The notes under the pieces were generated by a model. It was not told the origin of the DNA and did no database searches. It saw only the letters and a list, made by a program, of their open reading frames with translations. Below are positions 16,735 through 27,200 of a DNA stretch of 43,277 nucleotides, in pieces (positions within the stretch are counted from its first letter, which is position 1; every line of letters starts with the position of its first letter). Location of the stretch: contig JACPEI010000038.1 in assembly GCA_016183575.1 (NCBI GenBank), positions 1-43,277 of the forward strand, in the 5' to 3' direction. The stretch is from Nitrosomonadales bacterium (lineage in GTDB: Bacteria > Pseudomonadota > Gammaproteobacteria > Burkholderiales > Gallionellaceae). Made by a program: the position numbers and the translations under genes.

Positions 16735-18566
16735 GGCATTTCTCCCTTGTTGGCGGGTGCGAACAGCTCCACTTCCTGCTCCCGCCCCTTGACTTTATAC
16801 GAACCGAACGACTGAAAGTCAAATGCGTCGCCGCACAGTTCCATGGTCTCGCGCGACACGAGGATGCGCGATACGCCCTTGGTCAGCCCCTCGATGCGGC
16901 TGGCGAGGTTCACCGTGTCGCCGATTGCGGTGTATTCGCGCCGTTGCTCCGAGCCGATCAGACCCACCACGGCGGGGCCGGAATGGATGCCGATGCCGAC
17001 GTCGAATCCCGTCCCGCTGTCGCCGAGCTCCTGCCTGAAGCGTTGCAGCACCTCGGCCATTTCCAGGGCCGCCGCCACCGCGTGGCGCGCATGTTGCGCG
17101 TCGTCCAGCGGCGCGCCCCAGAAGGCCATGATAGCGTCGCCGATGAACTTGTCCAGCGAACCGCCATGCCGGAAGATCACCTCGACCTGCAGGCTGAAAT
17201 AGCGGTTGAGCAGCGCCACGATTTCCTGCGGCGTGTGGCGTTCCGACAGCGTGGTGAAGCCGCGAATATCGGAGAACAGCACCGTGATCTGGCGGCTCTC
17301 GCCGGCGCGATTGAGGCCGCCGTGGGCGATCAATTCCTTGACCACATGCGGATTGACGAAGCGGCTGAACATCTGCACCGCCTGCTCGCGCGAGCGGCGT
17401 TCGCGCAGGTATTCCGCCAGCGCACAGCAGAAATAACACGCCCATGCCAGCAGCAACGGCGCCAATACCGGCAGCAGGTAGAGCCGGCCGGCCGCGAAAT
17501 AACTGCCGCCCAGCAGCAGTGCCGAGACCGCCGCCAGCACCAGACCGGTGCGCAGCGCGTTGATGCTGCACAAAAAAATAACGCCGAGCGCGGCCAGCAG
17601 ACCGAGCGCGAGCAGCGGCGTGAACCACGCGGGAGCGGCCAGCATCATGCGGCGGTTCTTCAGGTTGTCCAGCGCGGTCGCCAGTATCTCCATGCCAGGG
17701 TACAGGCTGGCGAGCGGCGTGACGCGCACGTCGTGCAGGCCGGTGGCGGCCGCGCCGATGATGACGATCTTGCCGGTAAATTCGTCTTGCGGATGTTGCG
17801 GATGTTCGCGGCTGAAGTCCTCATACAACTCGGCATAGGGAATATGCCGGAAGGAATGGGCCTTGCCGCGCCATGCGAGGATCATGTCGTTCTGTTGCGG
17901 CACCGGGTAGCCCAGGTCGGCAGCGACGCGCGCGGGCAGCGACGGAATCAGCCAGCCGCGCACGTCGGTGTAGAGCCGGTAACGCCGTCCCACGCCGTCG
18001 GCGTCCTCCTCGAAGTTGATCGTGCCGCTGCGCCAGTGGCGCGGGTCGACCGCCAGCGGCGGCAGCAACGCGACGCGCGCCTCCGGGTCGGCGCGCTCGG
18101 TGCGCGTCAGTCCCAGCATCGGCGCAATCCGGGCGAGCGGCGCGCCATCGGCATCCAGCGCCGGATCGCGCCGTATCATCGGGAAGTAGATGTTGTCGGC
18201 CGCATTCAGCGCCTCGTTGAACAGGCGGTCGCTCTCCGGGCGGTACTGGTCGCGTTCGCTGAACAGGATGTCGAACACGATCGCCGCCGGGCGCTGCGCC
18301 GCGATGCCGCGCACCAGTTCGCCATGCACCGCACGCGGCCACGGCCAGTTGCCGGCAACATCCTGCATGCGCGCGAGGCTGGCATCGTCGATGTCCACGA
18401 TGACGATCTGCGGGTCGGGTGCCAGCTTCTGCACCTGCTGGCGCACGAAGAAATCCGACAGGCGGTTTTCCAGCGGCAGCAGCGTATGCAGCCAGCCGGT
18501 CTCCGCCACGGCCAGTGCGAAGAACAGCGCGGTAATGCGTATCAGCGGTCTGGAGAAAATATCCAT
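16731..18566 (-). CDS. CHASE2-domain adenylate/guanylate cyclase
   Basis: N-terminal CHASE2-like VIVDIDDASLARMQDVAGNWPWPRAVHGELVRGI; TM segments; class III cyclase ITVLFSDIRGFTTLSE, DKFIGDAIMAFWGAP, NLASRIEGLTK. Confidence 0.94.
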   Translation of the reverse strand: MDIFSRPLIRITALFFALAVAETGWLHTLLPLENRLSDFFVRQQVQKLAPDPQIVIVDIDDASLARMQDVAGNWPWPRAVHGELVRGIAAQRPAAIVFDILFSERDQYRPESDRLFNEALNAADNIYFPMIRRDPALDADGAPLARIAPMLGLTRTERADPEARVALLPPLAVDPRHWRSGTINFEEDADGVGRRYRLYTDVRGWLIPSLPARVAADLGYPVPQQNDMILAWRGKAHSFRHIPYAELYEDFSREHPQHPQDEFTGKIVIIGAAATGLHDVRVTPLASLYPGMEILATALDNLKNRRMMLAAPAWFTPLLALGLLAALGVIFLCSINALRTGLVLAAVSALLLGGSYFAAGRLYLLPVLAPLLLAWACYFCCALAEYLRERRSREQAVQMFSRFVNPHVVKELIAHGGLNRAGESRQITVLFSDIRGFTTLSERHTPQEIVALLNRYFSLQVEVIFRHGGSLDKFIGDAIMAFWGAPLDDAQHARHAVAAALEMAEVLQRFRQELGDSGTGFDVGIGIHSGPAVVGLIGSEQRREYTAIGDTVNLASRIEGLTKGVSRILVSRETMELCGDAFDFQSFGSYKVKGREQEVELFAPANKGEMP

Positions 18567-18845
18567 CGCGGCATACTAATCCCATTCGATCGGAGCGGAT
18601 AGATGCTGTGTATGCAATAAAATGGTCAAAGGGGTCGGCATCTCATGGCACTCGGTTAAGCGCAAAAATCTCTTGAAAGGCGCGAAACCATTCCTTCCCC
18701 TTCAAGGCTAATCTATGCGCACATCCTGGAGCATATGGTTCCTCCCCCTTCAAGGGGGTGGTTACGCTGCCAGCGGCTTAACCGAGCGCCATGAGGGTCA
18801 GCATCACTTTTTTCAACGGCGCGAACCATCGCCGCGAGGCTCGGA

Positions 18846-19076
18846 TCAGATTCCGGTAAGCAGCAAGTCCAGCGCAGCGATGATTTCATCGTGCTTGCTT
18901 TTCAGCGACGCAACTTTATTGCCCAGCGAACGGTTGGGGATACCCGCCAGCTCCGCGATGGACATGACGACTGCCACGCCCTTGATTTTGAATTGCGGGT
19001 TGAGATGCTTTGCCGCCAGCCCCATTAACAACGAGGACAGAGACCCGCATTCTGGCTGAAATACGCTGTAGCCCAT
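18846..19076 (-). CDS. Small hypothetical protein (76 aa)
   Basis: ORF MGYSVFQPECGSLSSLLMGLAAKHLNPQFKIKGVAVVMSIAELAGIPNRSLGNKVASLKSKHDEIIAALDLLLTGI in an otherwise gene-free gap. Confidence 0.45.
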   Translation of the reverse strand: MGYSVFQPECGSLSSLLMGLAAKHLNPQFKIKGVAVVMSIAELAGIPNRSLGNKVASLKSKHDEIIAALDLLLTGI

Positions 19077-19156
19077 ACAGCTTGGCTGGTATCATGCGCG
19101 CCGTTTGGAAAATTTGTATTTATTAATCAGCACTTCCCGAAAAGTAACTTTCACTT

Positions 19157-21082
19157 ATGCCAATTATTTCATTAGACAAGGCCTGCCTCGCATTCGGGCA
19201 TGTCGCACTGCTCGACCACGCCGATTTTCAACTCGATGAAGGCGAGCGCGTCGGCCTGATCGGGCGCAACGGCGGCGGCAAGTCGAGCATGATGCGCGTG
19301 CTGGCTGCTCAGGGAAATCTCGATGACGGGCTGGTGTGGCGCGCACCGACCGCGCGGATCTGCTACGTCAGCCAGGAGCCGGTGCTGAATGCCGATGACA
19401 AGGTGTTCGATGCGGTGGCGCAAGGCCTGGGCGATTTGCATACGCTGCTCAGCGATTACCACCATGTCTCCCATCAATTATCCGAACCGGATGCGGACGT
19501 GGAAAAGCTGCTGGAGGAGATGCAGCTTTTGCAGACCCAGCTCGAAGCGCAGAACGGCTGGTCGATCCAGGCGCGCATCGAGACCACTATCGCGAAACTG
19601 GACCTGGACGCCGACAAGCGCGTCGGCGAGCTGTCCGGCGGGCAGCGCAAACGCGTGGCGTTGGCGCAGGCATTGGTGGCCGAGCCGGATGTGCTGATCC
19701 TCGACGAACCGACCAACCATCTGGATTTCGAGTCGATCGAATGGCTGGAAGGGCTGCTGAATAATTTTATCGGCGCAGTGTTGTTCGTCACGCATGACCG
19801 GCGTTTTCTGGATAACGTCGCTACGCGCATTATCGAACTGGATCGCGGCAAGCTGGCGAGCTTCCCCGGCAATTTTTCCGCCTATCAGGCAATCAAGGAA
19901 CGCATGTTGAGTGACGAGGCGATAGTGAACGCCAAGTTCGACAAGGTGCTGGCGCAGGAAGAAGTGTGGATACGCCAGGGCGTCAAAGCGCGCCGTGTAC
20001 GCAACGAAGGCCGCGTGCTGCGCCTCGAGCAATTGCGCCGCGACCGTGCGGCGCGCCGTGAAAAAGTCGGCAAGGTCGAAATGACAGTGGACACCGGCGA
20101 GCGTTCCGGCAAGCTGGTCGCCGAACTCGACAATGTCTGCAAGTCCTTTGGCGCACGCAAGATCATCGACAGTTTTTCCTGCCGCCTCCAGCGCGGCGAC
20201 AAGATCGGCCTGCTCGGCCCGAACGGCGCGGGCAAGAGCACGCTGATCAAGATCATTCTCGGCCAAATGGAACCGGACTCCGGGCAGGTCAAGCTCGGCA
20301 CGAAGATTTCGGTCGCGTATTTCGACCAGTTGCGCGAGCAGCTGGATGACGAAGCGACGCTGGTCGACACCATCAGCCAGGGTTCGGATTTTGTCGAAAT
20401 CGGCGGACAGAAGAAGCATGTCATCAGCTATCTCGGCGATTTCCTGTTTGCGCCGGAGCGCGCCCGCTCGCCGGTCAAGAGCTGTTCCGGCGGCGAACGC
20501 AACCGCTTGCTGCTGGCAAGGCTGTTCACGCAACCCGCCAACGTGCTGGTGCTCGACGAGCCGACCAACGATCTCGACATCGAGACATTGGAATTGCTCG
20601 AAGAGCTGCTGGCAAACTATGACGGCACGCTGTTTCTGGTCAGCCATGACCGCGCGTTTCTCGACAATGTGGTCACGCAGGTGATCGCCTTTGAAGGCGA
20701 CGGCAAGCTGATCGAATACGTCGGCGGCTACGAGGACTGGGTGCGGGTAAAAAAATACCAGGCATCGATTGCGTGTGCCACATCCGGTGCAACCGCCAAC
20801 CCCGCTGTTTCAACGCCACCGCGTGTGCCGGCAGAAAAACCCAAGGCTAGCAGCAAGCTCAGCCACAAGGAAGCGCGCGAGCTGGAAGAACTGCCCAAGC
20901 GCATCGAGGTGTTGGAGCGCGAGCAGATCGACATCGCCGCGCATCTCGCCGATGGCACGCTGTACCGCAGCGATGCCAAACGCGCCAAGCAACTGCAAGC
21001 GCGCAGCGAGGAAATCGGGGCGGAAGTGTCTGCGGCGATGCAACGCTGGGAGGAACTGGAGCGGCGTTCATTGGCGCTGTGA
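19157..21082 (+). CDS. uup: ABC-F family ATPase (Uup-like)
   Basis: Two ABC cassettes: GLIGRNGGGKSSMM / LSGGQRKRVALAQALVAEPDVLILDEPTNHLD and GLLGPNGAGKSTL / CSGGERNRLLLARLFTQPANVLVLDEPTNDLD; C-terminal charged coiled coil. Confidence 0.92.
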   Translation: MPIISLDKACLAFGHVALLDHADFQLDEGERVGLIGRNGGGKSSMMRVLAAQGNLDDGLVWRAPTARICYVSQEPVLNADDKVFDAVAQGLGDLHTLLSDYHHVSHQLSEPDADVEKLLEEMQLLQTQLEAQNGWSIQARIETTIAKLDLDADKRVGELSGGQRKRVALAQALVAEPDVLILDEPTNHLDFESIEWLEGLLNNFIGAVLFVTHDRRFLDNVATRIIELDRGKLASFPGNFSAYQAIKERMLSDEAIVNAKFDKVLAQEEVWIRQGVKARRVRNEGRVLRLEQLRRDRAARREKVGKVEMTVDTGERSGKLVAELDNVCKSFGARKIIDSFSCRLQRGDKIGLLGPNGAGKSTLIKIILGQMEPDSGQVKLGTKISVAYFDQLREQLDDEATLVDTISQGSDFVEIGGQKKHVISYLGDFLFAPERARSPVKSCSGGERNRLLLARLFTQPANVLVLDEPTNDLDIETLELLEELLANYDGTLFLVSHDRAFLDNVVTQVIAFEGDGKLIEYVGGYEDWVRVKKYQASIACATSGATANPAVSTPPRVPAEKPKASSKLSHKEARELEELPKRIEVLEREQIDIAAHLADGTLYRSDAKRAKQLQARSEEIGAEVSAAMQRWEELERRSLAL

Positions 21083-21229
21083 TATCGGGCCGCTGATACA
21101 TATTTTGCGACCTCTCGTCGGTTTTGTGTCGATTTTTGCGCCAGTTTTGTGCTAGAAAGGCACCGTCCGTTAAAACATTCAGCAGTTGGGTATCGACTCT
21201 CGCTTTAACATCATTTGTGAGGAGCGCGC

Positions 21230-21613
21230 ATGAGCAAGCAAAAAGGTTTTTCACTGATCGAATTGATGATTGTCGTCGTGATTGTCGGCATTCTCGCAGC
21301 GGTTGCCATTCCCAGCTACCAGAATTATGTCGTCAAGGGCAATCGCGCCGCCGCGCAGGCATTTATGATGGATGTGGCAAGTCGCGAGAAGCAATACCTG
21401 CTCGACGCGCGCACTTACACGAACAGCTTGGTTACGCTGGGGGTGACGGCTCCCACCGATGTCAGCAAACACTACACCATTACAATCGATGCGCCTGCTG
21501 GAACGCCGCCGTCCTTCACCATCACCGCCACCCCGACCAGCAGCCAACAGACGGCTGATGGCGCGTTGACGCTGGACAGTTCCGGTGCCAAGACACCACC
21601 CGGTAAATGGTAA
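21230..21613 (+). CDS. pilE: Type IV pilin-like protein (PilE family)
   Basis: Class III signal [59 protein letters not shown]. Confidence 0.88.
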   Translation: MSKQKGFSLIELMIVVVIVGILAAVAIPSYQNYVVKGNRAAAQAFMMDVASREKQYLLDARTYTNSLVTLGVTAPTDVSKHYTITIDAPAGTPPSFTITATPTSSQQTADGALTLDSSGAKTPPGKW

Positions 21614-21620
21614 AGACCAA

Positions 21621-22115
21621 ATGAACACAAGGCGGCCTTCTTCCGGCTTTACCCTGACCGAACTGCTGATCGTGGTTGCGATATTGGGCATTTTGGCAAG
21701 CATTGCCTTGCCCAGCTTCCAGTCGCTGACCCAAAGCCAGCAGGTGAAGAATGCAGGTTTTGAATTGTTTTCCAGCCTCAGTCTGGCAAGAAGCGAGGCC
21801 ATCAAGCACAACAATAATGTCACCGTGACCCCGGCGGACACCGCCGATTGGGGAAGGGGCTGGACGATAACCAAAGTTTTGCCTGACGGCACGACCAACA
21901 CCGTCAAGTCGCAGGGGGCGCTGAAAGGCGTGTCCATAACCGCAACCGATACGCCAGCCAGCGTGGTTTACGCGAGAACCGGCAGAACGACTGCTGCAAC
22001 GGCGCCCTCTTTTCAGATTGATGTCTCACCTGTAAATACAAATGTTCGTCGCTGCATCAAGATCGAGCTGAGTGGAATGCCGCGCAGCATTAAAACTACT
22101 GGAGCCTGCCCATGA
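21621..22115 (+). CDS. GspH/FimT-family pseudopilin
   Basis: [62 protein letters not shown]. Confidence 0.9.
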   Translation: MNTRRPSSGFTLTELLIVVAILGILASIALPSFQSLTQSQQVKNAGFELFSSLSLARSEAIKHNNNVTVTPADTADWGRGWTITKVLPDGTTNTVKSQGALKGVSITATDTPASVVYARTGRTTAATAPSFQIDVSPVNTNVRRCIKIELSGMPRSIKTTGACP

Positions 22116-22648
22116 TTGCCCACCGGAAAAATGCCGGCTTCAGCATGATCGAGGTGTTGATCACCATCGTAATTTTGATGATTGGATTGCTGGGTCTGGC
22201 CGGGTTGCAGACGAAGGCGCTCACTGCGCAAATGGAAGCCTATCAGCGCTCGCAGGCGTTAATTCTGCTGAAGGATATGGTAGACCGGATTAGCGCCAAT
22301 CGCAAAAATGCTTTGTCTTATGTGACGGAGTTGAATCCGGCTGCTTCTTGCCCGGCAGCGGGCGCCACCGTTGCCAGTGTCGACCTGAACGAATGGTGCA
22401 ATGCATTGCTGGGTGCGGCCGAAGTGCAAGATACGGCAAAAGTCGGCGCGATGATCGGTGCGCGCGGCTGCATAACCCAGACGGTTGCACCGGCGAGCGG
22501 CGTTCCCAGCCAATATCTGGTAGCCGTGGCATGGCAGGGATTGAACAGTACCGCTATCCCAGCCATAACTTGCGGACAAAACCAATATGGCAATGAAGCC
22601 TTGCGCCGTGTGGTTGCGCTTCCCGTCACCATAGCGGATCTGCTTTGA
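22112..22648 (+). CDS. pilV: Type IV pilus modification protein PilV
   Basis: [54 protein letters not shown]. Confidence 0.92.
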   Translation: MIAHRKNAGFSMIEVLITIVILMIGLLGLAGLQTKALTAQMEAYQRSQALILLKDMVDRISANRKNALSYVTELNPAASCPAAGATVASVDLNEWCNALLGAAEVQDTAKVGAMIGARGCITQTVAPASGVPSQYLVAVAWQGLNSTAIPAITCGQNQYGNEALRRVVALPVTIADLL

Positions 22649-22649
22649 T

Positions 22650-23696
22650 ATGAACTCTCCCATTCACACCCATGCTTTCACAAACCGGCAAACCCAGCGT
22701 GGCCTGTCGCTGGTCGAACTGATGATCTCTATCACCATCGGCTTGCTCATCCTTTCTTCGCTGACCACACTATTTGTCAATCAGAGCAGGACACGCGCCG
22801 AGCTGGATAAATCGAATCGCATGATCGACAACGGTCGTTATGCATTGGAACTGTTGTCTGACAATCTGAGGCTGGCGGGTTTCTACGGCAACTATATGCC
22901 CAGTGGCACACCTGCCGCCACGCCGGATCCCTGCAATTTAACGACCATAACTACTGCAGCAACCAATCTTGATGTGCTCCGCCATCATGTGCAGGGTTAC
23001 AACGCTGCTACGGCAACAGCTACCGCCAGCCCACCCGCAGCCTGTGTGACGGCAGGCTTGACCTCATTAAAATCCGGTAGCGACATACTGGTGCTGCGCC
23101 GCGCCAGTACATCGACTGTCGCAGCCGCAAACGCGACGGCTGCGCCTAATAGTGCCAATACGGTTTATCTGCAAGTTTCGAATTGCTCGACTGATACTTC
23201 AGGGAGTTACCAGATTGCCATTGGCTCGGCAGCTTTTACTGCCTTCCAGAACAAGGATTGCGCAACTCCTGCGAGTTTGCGCCCCTTCATCGTGCAGGTC
23301 TATTTCGTGTCGCCCGACAACAACGCGGGCGATGGCATTCCCACGCTGAAGCGAATGGAGTTTAACCCAGCAACCGGCGCATTTGTGACCACGCCATTGG
23401 TCGAGGGTATCGAATACCTGCAGATCGATTACGGGTTGGATGCCAATGCCGATGGAGCGGCCGACAGCTACATTGCCACCCCTGCGCTTGCAGATTGGCC
23501 AAACATCGTGTCGGTGAAAATCAGCATCATTGCCCGGAATACCGAGCCGACTACGGGTTACGATGACCCAAAAATCTATACTCTCGGCCTGGCCGGAAGC
23601 TATACCCCATCGGGCGATGATCGCAAATACAAGCGCCATGCCTACACCCAAGTGGTGCGTCTTGTTAACCCGTCCGGACGGAGGGAGGTGCCATGA
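22650..23696 (+). CDS. pilW: PilW-family minor pilin assembly protein
   Basis: QRGLSLVELMISITIGLLILSSLTTLFVNQSRTRAELDKSNRMIDNGRYALELLSDNLRLAGFYG. Confidence 0.92.
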   Translation: MNSPIHTHAFTNRQTQRGLSLVELMISITIGLLILSSLTTLFVNQSRTRAELDKSNRMIDNGRYALELLSDNLRLAGFYGNYMPSGTPAATPDPCNLTTITTAATNLDVLRHHVQGYNAATATATASPPAACVTAGLTSLKSGSDILVLRRASTSTVAAANATAAPNSANTVYLQVSNCSTDTSGSYQIAIGSAAFTAFQNKDCATPASLRPFIVQVYFVSPDNNAGDGIPTLKRMEFNPATGAFVTTPLVEGIEYLQIDYGLDANADGAADSYIATPALADWPNIVSVKISIIARNTEPTTGYDDPKIYTLGLAGSYTPSGDDRKYKRHAYTQVVRLVNPSGRREVP

Positions 23697-24226
23697 TCTT
23701 ATTGCGTAAACAGCAAGGCAGCACCCTGTTGGTGGCACTCGTCATGCTGGTGCTGCTGACCCTGATCGCGCTTTCCGCGATGAATGCCACCACAACCAGC
23801 ATCCAGGTGGTGGGTAATGCCCAATTCCGTGAGGAGGCGAATACTGCCGCGCAGCAAGGCATAGAGCAAATAATCAGCAGCAATTTCACTGCCTTCCCGG
23901 CAGCGTCATCCGTTGCGGTGACCTTCGGAGCAGCGAGTTACACCGCACAAGTTGAAGTACCTACCTGCACGAGTTCCATCGGGCTCACAAACGCCGACCT
24001 GAATCCCGTCATTGCGGCTGACGCCGTTTGTCTCGGCAGCGGTGCGGCGGTTGACACCGGGATCGTGGGCGCCACGGGTGTCGTAGCGGCATCAGCACAA
24101 TCGTGGTGTTATAAACAGAACTGGGATATCCGTGCCACGGTGGCCGACAGTAACACCGGGGCGAACACGGCCATGCATCAGGGCGTATTTATCCGGGTGC
24201 CGGCGGGTACGGGTTGCCCATCCTGA
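23693..24226 (+). CDS. pilX: PilX-type minor pilin assembly protein
   Basis: KQQGSTLLVALVMLVLLTLIALSAMNATTTSIQVVGNAQFREEANTAAQQGIEQ. Confidence 0.85.
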   Translation: MILLRKQQGSTLLVALVMLVLLTLIALSAMNATTTSIQVVGNAQFREEANTAAQQGIEQIISSNFTAFPAASSVAVTFGAASYTAQVEVPTCTSSIGLTNADLNPVIAADAVCLGSGAAVDTGIVGATGVVAASAQSWCYKQNWDIRATVADSNTGANTAMHQGVFIRVPAGTGCPS

Positions 24227-24293
24227 TATTGATTGGTGGCGTTAGTTTGCCACAGTGAAGTAACTGATCTTATTGCAGTCTGGAGGTGTCATC

Positions 24294-27200
24294 ATGAAAA
24301 CGATGCGAGTCATATTAGCCGGTCTGTTAGTGGCTTTGATGGGTTATCCCGCAATCAGCCAAGCCGAGGATATCGATATCTACAGCGGCACGACCTCGAA
24401 CGGCGTTCCCAATCTGATGTTTGTCGTGGATAACCCATCCAGCCAGAATAACAACGCGTCAGCTTGTACCTATTGGGATGGCACCGCCCCCAGCAACAAC
24501 AACAAGGCCCTCGGGCAAGACCAGTGCGCGCTGGCCAACATCGTGCATGGCCTGTCCACAAATGCCGATGGCAGCGCCGTAATCAATCTCGGCATAACCA
24601 CTGTGGCCGGGGTTTACTTCAAACTTACCCCGATAAACGACAGCATATACGCCGGCACCGACGCACCGCCCGGCTTAATCGCCGGCACCACCACCAACCG
24701 GCAAGCGTTCATCCTTGCCGTCAAGGCGCTTGCCCAAGCCACCGGCAAGTCCGGGCAAGGTTCAGAATTGCAGGAGACCTGGGCGTACTATACGGGCGGA
24801 AACGGGGGAACCACCGGAACGGGCATTCTTTCCCTCACGGATTACTCAGGCGCCCACACCACCGCTCCAACCTCATGCGCAAAGAATTACATTATCTATC
24901 TGAGTAACGTAGACAATGCCAATGCATCCCACCCACAGCAGTGGGATGCAACCGAATGGACCAAGCTTACTGCGTCTATAAGCAATGCGGTGGCAAACGG
25001 CACTCTTACCTCCGCTCAGGGAACAACGCTGGGAACGAAGCTGCCGAACATGCCGGCGCCTATTGGCGATCCCGGCGAAGGCAGGGAGTGGGCGCGATTC
25101 ATGAGATCTGTCGATGTTAATACGACTACTGCCGGTACAGGATTGCAATCCGTTATCACTTACTCCGTCGCGACGGGCTTCACCGCAGTACCTCCTGCGG
25201 CCATCACAAGAGAAATGGAGAACTATATCAAGGCCGTTGCTTCATACGGTGGCGGCAAATACTATCCGGCAGGAGACGATAGTAGCGTTCTCACCAGCTC
25301 CATCCTGAAAATCCTGAATGAAGTGCAGGCGGTCAACAGCGTCTTTTCTTCATCCAGTTTGCCGGTCAGCGTGAATGCGCAGGGTACCTACCTGAACCAG
25401 ATTTACATGGGCATGTTCCGTCCGGATCCGGACGGCAACCCAAGATGGGTAGGCAACCTGAAGCAGTATAGCTTCGTTGCTACACGTGATCCGGTCACCC
25501 ACCTCATCAACCTGTCTTTAGGCGACAGTCTTGGCGCTGCCGCGATCAATCCGGCAACCGGCTTTATTACCCCCAATGCGGTCAGTTACTGGACTTGCGG
25601 CGGCAGTCCGAGCGTGCGCGCATGCAGCCCGGTGGCGGATGTCACCGGCGGTTTCTGGGTCAACGACGCGTTGAAAATTGCGGATAGCGCGGGCGGCGCC
25701 TATGATTTGCCGGATGGCGAATGGGTGGATAAGGGTGGCGCGGCGCAGATCGTGCGCCTGGCCAACCTGACGGATAATTATGCAACGGAAGACGCAACGA
25801 ACACACACACGCGCAAGCTGTATACTTGCACCGGCACTTGCTCTGCCACTTCCCCAAATAATTTGCTGTCCAGCTACCTGTTTGCCAACAGCAACGCCAG
25901 CCTGACCCCCGCTTCCTTCGGTATCGTCACCCCCAAGACTGTCGACAGCCTGACTCGCGACGGTGCCACCGCCACTGCCCACACCACTACCGCCCATGGT
26001 CTGACCACGGGGCAAGTCGCCCAGATCAGCAGTGCAGCGCAGGGTGAATACAACGGTTCGTTCGTCATGACGGTTACGGGTGCCAACACCTTTACCTACA
26101 CCATCGGTGTTTCCCCGGCGTCACCCGCAACGGGAACCATTTCGGCAAATGTGCCGACAGGCGCGGCCATCGCAATCACCTCATTGACCCGCGTGGGCAC
26201 CACGGTAACCGTCACCGCGCCCGGCAACACCTTTATCTCCGGCGACAGCGTGACAATTTCCGGCGCCTCACCCTCCGCCTATAACGGCAGTTGGACGGTT
26301 AGCTGCGCCGCCGTTCCTCCCGCCACCTGCGGCAACACCTTTACCTTTACCGGCCCCGCAGAAGGGCCAACCACTCCCGCTGGCGGCGGATCCGCAGCCG
26401 TATCTGGTTATACCACCCGCACCATCGAAACTGCCACGGCAAATCCCGACCCCGGGTTCGTGCGCGTGGGAACGCTTGTCACGGTAAAAACGACCGCCAA
26501 CCATGGCTTTCCCAATAGCGGCACAGTGACCATATCCGGAGCATCAGACAGCGGTTATAACGGTGTTTACAGCTTCACCAAGACCGGGAACAGGACTTTC
26601 ACCTACACGCTTCCTTGCACGACGCCCTGCTCTCCGGCTACGGTAAATGGCACGGTGACCGGGGCTGGCGCGACTTCCATAAGCATTAATTCATTGACCC
26701 GGACATTGGGCGCCGGAACCGCTGCCACCGTCACAGCCACCACTGCTACCGATCTGACTGCAGCCCCCTTTGGCCTGACCGTGGGCAACAGCTACTCCAT
26801 CAGCATTTCGGGCGCCGCCCAATCGCAATACAACGGCACGTTCACCGCCGCCGTTACCGGCGCCACTACTTTCACCTACCCCATCACCACTGCTCCGGCA
26901 ACACCGGCAACCGGCAGCCCGATTCTGGGCAGCAGCCTGACTGCGCCCGACCTGATCAACTGGGTGCGCGGCGAGGACAGCGGCGGGGATGAATTCGGCC
27001 CGGGCGGCAGCGTCACCATTCGCCCATCGCTGCATGGCGACGTGCTGCACTCGCGCCCGGTCACCGTCAACTATGGCGGCGCGACGGTAACCATCACCGA
27101 CACCGCTGATTCCGGTACTACCCGCACCGCGACCGCTTCGGCGGCGGATGTTGCGAAAATCGGAGCAATGGGTGCCCTGGCAAATATCACGTTTGCCAAC

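Noticed and set aside
16944-18602. 552-aa + strand ORF and many other long antisense ORFs (e.g. 7864-8946 -, 19478-20647 -, 34258-35316 -, 35407-36504 -)
   Set aside because: They lie opposite well-supported genes (cyclase, aldolase/SDR, uup, purL) and have Arg/His/Ala-rich shadow-frame composition without domains; typical of GC-rich DNA.
18690-18850. Inverted repeat around cctcccccttcaagggggtgg with partial duplication of 'cgcgaaacca'
   Set aside because: Arms are short and surrounding similarity is patchy; could be a decayed repeat but not supportable by eye.
21140-21230. Sigma-54 promoter upstream of pilE (aggcaccgtccgttaa)
   Set aside because: Only partial match to TGGCAC-N5-TTGCA; the -12 element is not convincing.
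24294-24480. Functional VWA/MIDAS at the PilY1 N-terminus (FVVDNPSSQN)
   Set aside because: Does not match the DxSxS metal site; too degenerate to claim.
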